8,240 bases of DNA. Origin: an uncultured Flavobacteriales bacterium. GTDB lineage: Bacteria > Bacteroidota > Bacteroidia > Flavobacteriales_D > Sanyastnellaceae. Shown piece after piece: positions 1 to 7,200 of the stretch. The number at the start of each line of letters is the position of its first letter. The stretch's first letter is position 1. The stretch is taken from NCBI GenBank assembly GCA_938092195.1, contig CALKHD010000196.1:1-8240 (forward strand), read 5' to 3'. The translations under genes were made by a program, and so were the position numbers. The notes beneath the pieces are model-generated. The model worked only from the letters and a program-made list of their open reading frames with translations. It was not told the DNA's origin and searched no databases.

Positions 1-2
1 TG

Positions 3-764
3 TTGCTGCTTACTCGCCCGGAGAAGGTCGACCGGAAGGACCTGCCGAGGATGGCGTTTTGCGGACTCACAGGCGTGGGGATCAACATGTTGCTTTTCTT
101 CAATGGACTGAACGTCACCAGCCCGTTGAATGCCAGTTTGATCATGACGGTGAACCCTGTTTTGGTGCTCATCGCCAGCGCTCTGATGTTGGGTCAGCCC
201 ATTGTTCGGCGAAGGCTCATTGGCGTGATCTTGGGGGGCATTGGTGCTGCGGCCATTCTCGTCTGGAGCAGTTCAGGAAATCGAATTCACGCCTCATGGC
301 AAGGGGACTTGATGATCCTGATCAACGCAACCAGCTACGCTTTTTATTTGGTGGGGGTGAAGCCTTTGATGGCCAAATACCGCCCTTTGACTGTGGTCAC
401 TTGGGTGTTCCTCTTCGGTTGGTTGTTCACCACACCCATTGGCTGGGGACAGGCCATGGACATCGATTGGTCCGCCTTTGGCCCAGAGCAATGGGCTGGA
501 GTGGCCTATGTGGTTTTGGCCACCACCTTCTTGGTCTACTTGCTCAACATCTTTGCGCTGCAGCACCTGCAGCCCACTGTGGTCAGCGTGTACATCTATT
601 TGCAGCCGCTATTGGCCACGGTGCTCAGCTTGGCACAGGCCCATTATGGAGGCACGGATTACATGGTGGATGCGGGTTGGCCATTGCTGGTATTTGGTGG
701 ACTGATATTCGTTGGGGTATATCTGGTGGGCAGGCCGGTCCGGACGCAAGTGGGGAAGGGTTAA
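3..764 (+). CDS. EamA/DMT-family membrane transporter, 5'-truncated by window edge
   Basis: This is the C-terminal part of a drug/metabolite-transporter (EamA) family inner-membrane permease; such proteins usually have about 300 residues and ten membrane helices in two EamA repeats. The 253 visible residues hold about eight hydrophobic segments (near residues 16-34, 43-63, 72-89, 99-119, 130-146, 163-185, 190-212 and 222-242), so roughly the first two helices lie upstream of the window. The motif 'NASLIMTVNPVLV' (about residues 43-55) in the first repeat and 'PTVVSVYIYLQPLLA' (about 192-206) in the second are typical EamA helix-4/helix-9 signatures. The codon at position 3 is TTG and is not the true start. 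The short basic tail after residue 242 fits a cytoplasmic C-terminus. The stop is 9 bp before the dioxygenase gene, which suggests an operon. The substrate is unknown: EamA members export amino acids, purines or drugs, and nothing here selects among them. Confidence 0.9.
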   Translation: MLLTRPEKVDRKDLPRMAFCGLTGVGINMLLFFNGLNVTSPLNASLIMTVNPVLVLIASALMLGQPIVRRRLIGVILGGIGAAAILVWSSSGNRIHASWQGDLMILINATSYAFYLVGVKPLMAKYRPLTVVTWVFLFGWLFTTPIGWGQAMDIDWSAFGPEQWAGVAYVVLATTFLVYLLNIFALQHLQPTVVSVYIYLQPLLATVLSLAQAHYGGTDYMVDAGWPLLVFGGLIFVGVYLVGRPVRTQVGKG

Positions 765-773
765 TTTCAACCC

Positions 774-1313
774 ATGGCCATTTCCAAACCCTTCAACTTG
801 AATGCCTGGATCGAAGAGCACCGCGACTTGCTCAAACCTCCCGTGGGCAATAAGAACTTGTACGTGGACAGTGGAGACTACATCGTCATGATTGTGGCGG
901 GTCCCAATGCGCGCAAGGACTATCACTACAACGAAACCGAAGAGCTCTTCTATCAGTTGGAAGGCCAAATCACAGTGCGCATCCAAGAGGATGGACAAGC
1001 GGTGGACATGAAGTTGGGTCCCGGCGACATGTATTTGCACCCCGCCAAGGTTCCCCACAGCCCCATGAGGGAAGCGGGTTCTTTGGGCTTGGTGATTGAG
1101 CGCAAAAGGGCCGGGTCTGACATGAAGGATGGCCTGTTGTGGTTTTGTGACGGATGCAACCACAAGCTCCACGAAACCTACTTCGAGCTTCGCAACATTG
1201 AGCAAGATTTCTTGCCGCGTTTCCGTGAATTCTATGGAGATGAATCCAAACGCACCTGCACATCTTGTGGAGACGTGCTGCCCACAGATCCACGTTTCGT
1301 GGACCAAGACTGA
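774..1313 (+). CDS. nbaC: 3-hydroxyanthranilate 3,4-dioxygenase
   Basis: This cytoplasmic cupin dioxygenase opens the ring of 3-hydroxyanthranilate with O2 to give 2-amino-3-carboxymuconate semialdehyde. The product cyclises spontaneously to quinolinate (de novo NAD synthesis) or is degraded further in the kynurenine pathway. The protein is 179 residues, the usual bacterial length. Visible Fe(II) ligands are His51, Glu57 and His95. Substrate-binding residues are Arg47, Arg99 and Glu109, the last shifted by one from Glu110 of the Cupriavidus metallidurans enzyme as I recall it, because of a one-residue deletion after Arg99. The C-terminal rubredoxin-like second iron site is complete: Cys125-x2-Cys128 and Cys162-x2-Cys165. 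The ATG at 774 is preferred because it reproduces the family's residue numbering almost exactly. The only SD-like sequence (AAGGG at 756-760) is 13 bases upstream, rather far. It lies 9 bp after the transporter. No other kynurenine-pathway gene is visible. Confidence 0.97.
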   Translation: MAISKPFNLNAWIEEHRDLLKPPVGNKNLYVDSGDYIVMIVAGPNARKDYHYNETEELFYQLEGQITVRIQEDGQAVDMKLGPGDMYLHPAKVPHSPMREAGSLGLVIERKRAGSDMKDGLLWFCDGCNHKLHETYFELRNIEQDFLPRFREFYGDESKRTCTSCGDVLPTDPRFVDQD

Positions 1314-1368
1314 GTCGAGCAACCCCTCTTCATTTCTTGACGTTTTACGTTCATAACCCCCCGTATAC

Positions 1369-4215
1369 ATGCGTTTCTGCCCTTTTTTCTTTCTTTTTTT
1401 TCTGCCGCTTTGTGCTGTTGCCCAACCTGAATTGGTGAATGGCAGCGTCTGTCTGGACATTGAAGTGGTGGCCGTTCACAACGAGGGGCCATTGGAAGGG
1501 ATGACCACCTACAGGCTCTACGTGACACTGCCGGGTCCAGACGATGTGGTGACCACCGTTTTTGGAGACAGCCAAAACCCGACGGCCCTCTTGACGACCA
1601 CGGCTTGGTACCAGTCCAATGAAGGGGGGCAGTTTCCTTGTGCCAACAACCCCATCTTGTTTGACCTCTTTCCCGAGCTCCCTTATGACAGCTGGTTGAC
1701 CCTTGGAATAGACGGGCCACCGAATGGTATAGAAGGTGAGGAATGTCCTCAAGTGGTCATGAGCAGCGGGTCTCCTTTTGTCACGGAATTTGAGAATGGT
1801 TTGGGCTTTGTGATTGACGATTTGATTGGAAGCGCATGGTTTGTTGTTCCCACGAACACCAACGGAATTCCCGATGAGAATGGCCGGGTTTTGTTGGCCC
1901 AATTGACCACAGATGGAGACTTGGACGGCGTGTTGCACTTGCAGGTGCTGCCTGGCGGTTTGGGCGCGCTGGCACAAATTGTAGCGCTGCCCTTGTATGG
2001 TGAGTGCGATGAGTTGGTGGCCAATGAATGTCCACAGGAAATAGCATCGGTGCAGCTCAGTGCCCCCTGCGTTTGGGGTTTTGAAGCGGGCCAGTTTCAG
2101 ATGAATCAAGAAGCCACTTGGACGTTTGCAGATGAGGTGGTTGAGGGGGGGCATTATGCCGAACATGTCTTTGGTGCCGATGGCACATACCCGGTTTCTG
2201 TGACCTACTCCTCGGAGCTGTGTCCAGAAGGCGTGACTTTGGTCACCACCGTAGATGTAGAAGGGTGCACTGAGCCCGATTGTGGTTTGGAGCTTGAGGT
2301 TCAAACCGCCCAAGAGGGTGAGGTCATCATGGTGATTCCTGTGGGCTATCCGGAAAACGCAGAGCTGGTTTACAGCTTGAATGGAGAGGTGTTCATGGAA
2401 GGGGGAACGGCGCTGACTTTGCCCGAAGGCACAGCAGATGCCCCATGGCAGGTGTGTGTTCAATATGTCACAGAGGAATGCCCTGATGGGGTTGTGGCCT
2501 GTACCGGAAGCGAGGGATATGAGTCAGATTGCCCGCAAGAAGTGTGGGTCAGTGGAGCGGGTTGCGAATTCATTGTCAGTGTTTGCGAATTCACCGAGGG
2601 AGAAAGTGTGCTGTGGGACTTCGGCGACGGCACCACAGGAGAAGGCCACTTCTCCTGGCATACGTTTCCTGGTGATGGCCTGTACGAGACTTGTGCCACT
2701 TATGTGAGCCCCACTTGCCCGGATTCGACTTTGCTGTGCGTGGAGGTTGAAGTCGAGGATTGCGGGAGCTGTTTGGAATTGGATGAGGGAGAACTCATTT
2801 ATCTCGTTCAGGAAGAAGATGAACCCTGTCTTGGATGGTATATGCTGGAGGTTATGCAACCGGAAGGCTATACGATTCAGTGGGATTTCGGCGACGGCAT
2901 GGTCTTCACAAGCGCATACCTGTGGACCGAACACCAGCATGCTGAGTCCGGTACCTATGAGGTGTGCGCTACGATGTTCAGTCCAGGTTGTCTGGAGGGA
3001 ACCACATGGTGCATGGAAGTCGAAATCGCAGGGTGCGAAGCGTCCTGTGAGCCGTACTTTTTTGAAGTCACCCCCATCAACGAAGCCGCGGGTTATTTCT
3101 GGTGGGAAGTCGCGGGGGAAGAGTGGCAACAACAGGACCTGTTGCTGTTGCCTGCAGCAGACCAGCCTACACTGGAGTTGGCCATGTGCTTGCCCCAGGG
3201 GTGTTACGACGTGAGCTTGATGGCAGCAGACAGCAGCGATGCGGCTGTCAACGTTGAAATCGCCGGGTCGTTTGATCCAGTGGAACCGGAGGTGGACGAG
3301 AATGGCGAGCAGGTCATTTCATTCAGTGTCGGTGACGTCGATTGTGACCCCGATGTGGAGTGTGAATTGGGCATCGAGGCGGTGGAAGAGGCCGATGGAA
3401 GTTGGACGTTGATTGCGGTGACGGAGTCGACAGTAGAGGTTGATTTTCTCTGGGCGTTTTCGGATGGAACTGTGCTCAACGGCGACACAGTGAATTACAC
3501 CATTGTGGAAGGCGTATTGACTGAGTCGGCATGTGTTTCTGCGGTGTTTGAAGACTGTGGCGAATTGATCAGTGCTTGCATTGACCTCGAAAATGGACCC
3601 GCCGAATCTTGTGAAAATGTGGAGGTCTTCATTGAAGGAGAAGCCGTGGTGGGCTTGCTTGAGGATGTAGAGTGGGCCTGGAACTTGACGGGTGAAGGCT
3701 TGGATTGGACGGGTGGCATATCTCTGGACCCAGAGGAAGGCGGTTTGGATGGTGTGGTGTTGTGTTTGCCTGCCGGATGTTACTCCATGTCCATGTCTTT
3801 TTCCGGCTCACCTGACTTTGAGGGTTTGCCGGGGATGACGATGACGCTGAGCCTGGGTGAAGAGGATGAACTTCAAGTGGACCTCTCTTTGATTGACGGT
3901 GTTTTTGAAGTTGAATTTGGCGTTCTGACCGATTGTGGATCTTCTGTGGACGGGCTGGTTTTGCCCCAAATGGCGGGCCTTTTGGTGTACCCCAACCCTG
4001 CAGAGGCCATGGCTTCAGTGGTGATGAACGCGGCATCTTTTGATGGTCGTGCCCAGTGGGTGTTGGCCGATGGCTTGGGGCGTGTTGTGCGCGAGGGCAC
4101 TTCTGCCATGCCCTTGTGGGCTTTGCCCCTGGAGGGACTGGAGCCGGGTGGATATCTGCTTCACGTGCAAAGCGGCATTTACACCGCACATCGCAGGGTG
4201 GTGGTCGCCCGCTAA
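1369..4215 (+). CDS. Secreted multi-PKD-domain protein with T9SS C-terminal sorting domain; contains no lysine
   Basis: This 948-residue exported protein probably reaches the cell surface or medium through type IX secretion. Residues 1-18 form a Phe-rich Sec signal peptide, with likely cleavage after Ala-Val-Ala leaving Gln19. Residues about 20-200 form an N-terminal domain with 'YDSWLTLG' at 106-113; I recall similar domains in other Bacteroidota secreted proteins but cannot name the family. PKD/Ig-like modules follow: a degenerate one around 'WTFAD' (251-255), clear ones at 'WDFGDG' 416-421 and 505-510, and a divergent one at 'WAFSDG' 695-700. Two Cys-bounded modules (560-659 and 748-856) share 'CLPxGCY'. 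The C-terminal domain (about 868-948) has 'YPNP' at 874-877 and ends in a basic tail, as type A sorting domains do. Composition is striking: zero Lys, only nine Arg (2, 49, 173, 894, 905, 908, 942, 943, 948), about 37 Cys in the mature chain and very many Asp/Glu. No SD sequence precedes the ATG, but it gives a perfect signal peptide. No enzymatic domain is recognised; adhesion or surface structure is inferred. Confidence 0.92.
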   Translation: MRFCPFFFLFFLPLCAVAQPELVNGSVCLDIEVVAVHNEGPLEGMTTYRLYVTLPGPDDVVTTVFGDSQNPTALLTTTAWYQSNEGGQFPCANNPILFDLFPELPYDSWLTLGIDGPPNGIEGEECPQVVMSSGSPFVTEFENGLGFVIDDLIGSAWFVVPTNTNGIPDENGRVLLAQLTTDGDLDGVLHLQVLPGGLGALAQIVALPLYGECDELVANECPQEIASVQLSAPCVWGFEAGQFQMNQEATWTFADEVVEGGHYAEHVFGADGTYPVSVTYSSELCPEGVTLVTTVDVEGCTEPDCGLELEVQTAQEGEVIMVIPVGYPENAELVYSLNGEVFMEGGTALTLPEGTADAPWQVCVQYVTEECPDGVVACTGSEGYESDCPQEVWVSGAGCEFIVSVCEFTEGESVLWDFGDGTTGEGHFSWHTFPGDGLYETCATYVSPTCPDSTLLCVEVEVEDCGSCLELDEGELIYLVQEEDEPCLGWYMLEVMQPEGYTIQWDFGDGMVFTSAYLWTEHQHAESGTYEVCATMFSPGCLEGTTWCMEVEIAGCEASCEPYFFEVTPINEAAGYFWWEVAGEEWQQQDLLLLPAADQPTLELAMCLPQGCYDVSLMAADSSDAAVNVEIAGSFDPVEPEVDENGEQVISFSVGDVDCDPDVECELGIEAVEEADGSWTLIAVTESTVEVDFLWAFSDGTVLNGDTVNYTIVEGVLTESACVSAVFEDCGELISACIDLENGPAESCENVEVFIEGEAVVGLLEDVEWAWNLTGEGLDWTGGISLDPEEGGLDGVVLCLPAGCYSMSMSFSGSPDFEGLPGMTMTLSLGEEDELQVDLSLIDGVFEVEFGVLTDCGSSVDGLVLPQMAGLLVYPNPAEAMASVVMNAASFDGRAQWVLADGLGRVVREGTSAMPLWALPLEGLEPGGYLLHVQSGIYTAHRRVVVAR
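3046..3345 (+). repeat. Four-cysteine 'CLPxGCY' module, copy 1 (protein-level repeat)
   Basis: This encodes residues 560-659 of the secreted protein. The module runs from Cys560 to Cys659 with a central pair Cys607-LPQG-Cys612-Tyr. The spacings are 47, 5 and 47 residues. A Trp-containing strand ('WWEVAGEEW') precedes the central pair, and a hydrophobic strand near the end ('VISFSVGD') precedes the last Cys. It matches copy 2 in order and spacing. The repeat is seen in the protein, with no obvious long DNA identity, so the duplication looks old. Confidence 0.6.
3610..3936 (+). repeat. Four-cysteine 'CLPxGCY' module, copy 2 (protein-level repeat)
   Basis: This encodes residues 748-856 of the secreted protein. 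It runs from Cys748 to Cys856 with a central pair Cys799-LPAG-Cys804-Tyr. The spacings are 51, 5 and 52 residues. It has the same layout as copy 1: a Trp strand ('WAWNLTGEGLDW'), a Leu/Val strand leading into CLPAGCY, a loop of about 35 residues, then 'FEVEFGV' before the last Cys. It lies directly before the T9SS sorting domain. Similar 'CLPxGCY' strings occur in other Bacteroidota secreted proteins as I recall, but I cannot assign a named family. Confidence 0.6.
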
Positions 4216-4251
4216 GGAGGGCTTATTTTCGCGGTGTCCTTCTTGAGTGAA

Positions 4252-4274
4252 GTCCCCGGATTGGGACGGATTTT
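4252..4274 (+). terminator. Possible weak hairpin followed by T-run between the PKD and DUF2723 genes
   Basis: GTCCC at 4252-4256 pairs with GGGAC at 4263-4267 around a 6-base loop, and TTTT lies at 4271-4274. A 5-bp stem with three G/C-rich pairs next to a short T-run is marginal for an intrinsic terminator. It is the only hairpin noticed in this 80-bp gap. A GGAGGG at 4275-4280 follows, but it ends 15 bases before the next ATG, too far for a normal ribosome binding site. Confidence 0.2.
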
Positions 4275-4295
4275 GGAGGGATCAACCCACGCCGC

Positions 4296-7200
4296 ATGAA
4301 CTACAAGCGACTCAACGACCTGACCGGATGGTCAGTATGGCTTCTGGCCACTGTGGTCTATCTGCTCACCATCGAACCCACAGCGAGCTTTTGGGATTGT
4401 GGTGAATTCATCGCCTCGGCGTACAAGCTTGAAGTGGGACACCCGCCGGGTGCGCCCATGTTCATGTTGCTGGCGCGCTTGTTTTCGATGTTCGTCTCCG
4501 CCGAGTATGCGGCCACGGCGGTGAATGTGATGAGTGCGATGGCGAGTTCGTTCACCATCCTGTTTTTGTTTTGGAGCATCACCCACTTGGCGCGAAAGCT
4601 TTCAGCGTCGCGTTGGACAGAGGGGCAGTCTGAGCCTTCTTCGGGCCAACTTTTGGCCATCATGGGCAGCGGCGCAGTGGGAGCGTTGGCCTACACTTTC
4701 AGTGACAGTTTTTGGTTTTCAGCGGTTGAGGGCGAGGTCTATGCGTTGAGTTCTTTGTTCACGGCCCTTGTGTTTTGGGCCATCTTGAAGTGGGAAGCCC
4801 GTGCTGAAGAGCCTGGGAACCTTCGTTGGATTGTTCTCATCGCGTATTTGATGGGCCTGTCGATAGGGGTTCACCTCTTGAACTTGCTGGCCATCCCGGC
4901 CATTGTGGCGGTGTATTATTTCAAGCGTCATACGTTCAGGTGGCCCACATTTATCGGGGCTTTGGCGTTGTCCTTGGCCTTGCTTTTGTTCGTGCAATAC
5001 GGCCTGATTCAAGGCTTTGTAAAGTTGGCTGCTCGGTTTGAGTTGGCCTTCGTCAATAGCATGGGGTTGCCATTCAATTCAGGGGTGGTGTTTTACCTCT
5101 TGTTGATGTCGGCCTTGATTGTGGCGGCCTTGTGGTACAGCCGCAAAAAGGGATGGTGGCAACTCAACGTGGCCGCGCTTTCTGTGGCCATGATTTTGGT
5201 GGGGTACAGCACGTTTGCCTTGATTGTGGTGCGCTCTGCGGCGAACCCGCCCATGGATGAGAACAACCCGGAGAACTTGTTTGCCTTGCTCTCTTACCTC
5301 AATCGAGAGCAGTATGGCGACCGCCCGTTGGGCACAGGTCAATATTGGAACTCTCCCAATGACGCCGAACAACCCTATGAAGACGGTACGCCGACCTATT
5401 TCCCGAGCCACAGCGTGTTCAAGAAGCGAGGTTCAGTGTCCTCTCGTGTGGCCACTTTCCGAGAGCGCTTTGCTGCGGAGAAGTACATCAGCGAAAACGA
5501 AGGGGATTTCACCATCTCGCAGGAATATGTGGACAGCGGTGAAAAGAGCAATGGCGTTCCCAGGTACGATGACCGATTCAGCATGGTCTTCCCTCGGATG
5601 TATTCCTCACAGGCCAACCACGTCAGGGAGTACAAGAAATGGTCCAACTACAAGGGTTGGAACGAAGAAGTCTCGTTTGTCAGCCCATTGGACGGACAGG
5701 CCAGAGACACCCAAGCATTTGAACTTCACTTGTCTTCGCGGGTGTTGGGAGGAAACTTGGACAAGGCAGAGTTGACGCGCACGCTGAAAAACCTCTATCG
5801 GATGTTTGACCAGAGGTTTGCGGCCAATTTTGAGGTGCGCAGCGGCACAGAAATCGTCGTGGGCAAAGGAAATGAGGCCAGGCTTGCGGACCTGTCCAAT
5901 GCGGAGATTCGCCGAACCCTTGCACAAATCATGGTAGAGGACCTGTCCAAAGGTCTGGACCGCGGTCGCGGTTATGCCGAATCCATGCAGCGGGCATTGA
6001 CCAGCTTGGATCAGCAAGTCCGCGCGGCCACGCAGCGTGCCAACCGATCGCGTTCGTCGGAAGACATCCGTGAGGCGCAGAGGCTTCAGAGTCAGGCCGA
6101 CCGTTACCATGAGCTCTTGGTCCCCAGCCAAGCGGAGAACTTGCAGTTTTTTGCCAAGTATCAGATCGGTTGGATGTACCTGCGCTATTTCATGTGGAAT
6201 TACTCAGGCCGCCAGAACGACGTTCAAGGCCATGGGGATTTCATCGATGGCAATTGGATGACAGGAGTCTCCTTCATCGACGAAGAACGGCTGGGCAGCA
6301 TGGAAATGTTCCCCGAGCATCGAAAAGAAGACAAGGCCCACAATCACTTTTACTTGTTCCCCCTGTTGTTGGGCTTGATCGGTTTGGTGTTCCAAGCCAT
6401 CCGAGGCTGGCGTGACTTCACGGTCACCGGGCTGTTGTTTGGCCTCACGGGCTTTGCCATTGTGGTGTATTTGAATCAGTACCCTTTGCAGCCCCGCGAG
6501 CGAGACTATGCATATGTGGGTTCATTTTATGCCTTCGCCATCTGGATTGGCTTGGGGGTATACGCCCTGTTTGACATGGCCGGAAACTTGAAGATCAAGG
6601 ACTTGGGCATTGCGGCAGGTGCGCCGCTGGCATTGGGCGCTGTTCTGTTTGCAACGGAGGCGGCCACGGGTGGAAATCACGCGTTTAGTTTTGGGGTCTT
6701 GTACCTCGCAGTGATGGCTGCCTTGTTGATGGGGCTCGCCGTGGCGGTGGGTCGATCGGGCAATGAAAAAATGAGTGCAGCGGTTCTTTCAGGATTGCTT
6801 TTGCTGGTGCCATTTCAGATGGGGGCAGAAGGCTGGGATGACCACAGCCGGGCTGGTCGCAGCACGGGTGTGGACATGGCCAAGAACTACTTGGACAGTT
6901 TGGCGCCCAATGCGATTCTGTTCACCAATGGGGACAACGATACCTTCCCCTTGTGGTTTGTGCAGGAAGTGGAAGGTTACCGCACCGATGTTCGGGTGGT
7001 GAACCTGAGCCTGCTCAACACAGACTGGTATGTGGAGCAAATGAAGCGCCGCGCTTATGATGGAGCTCCAGTGCCCATCAAGATGGGGGAGGAGCAATAC
7101 CGCCAGGGCACCCGAGACATCGTCTTGATGGACCCTCCGGCCGACCCAAGCAATCCTTACGTGGACATCGAAGAAGCCATGGCGCAAGCCTTGGATGACG

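Noticed and set aside
1314..1368. Candidate promoter in the 55-bp gap before the secreted protein (TTGACG at 1337-1342, TATAC at 1364-1368)
   Set aside because: No match to the Bacteroidota -33 TTTG / -7 TAnnTTTG pattern, and the TATA-like bases touch the start codon. It is too weak to call.
1369..1425. Possible lipoprotein signal because of Cys15 near the end of the signal peptide
   Set aside because: The residues before Cys15 are Leu-Pro-Leu, without the small residue required just before the lipobox Cys. Ala-Val-Ala followed by Gln is a better signal peptidase I site, and the T9SS domain favours a soluble cargo.
609..1460. 283-residue minus-strand open frame spanning the transporter, dioxygenase and PKD gene starts
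   Set aside because: It covers three well-supported + strand genes, has no recognisable domain and is explained as a codon-usage shadow.
1351..2463. 370-residue open frame on the minus strand opposite the secreted protein
   Set aside because: It lies fully antisense to a gene with a clear signal peptide, PKD motifs and sorting domain. Its translation is low in recognisable motifs and is rich in His/Gln/Arg, as expected from reading these codons backwards.
2619..2903. Short DNA repeat TTCGGCGACGGCA in two PKD modules
   Set aside because: It simply encodes the conserved FGDG motif twice; the flanking DNA is not repeated, so it is not a mobile or recombination repeat.
4224..4231. TTATTTTCG resembling the Bacteroidota -7 element TAnnTTTG upstream of the DUF2723 gene
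   Set aside because: One mismatch in the key TTTG and no convincing -33 element at the right distance, so chance is as likely.
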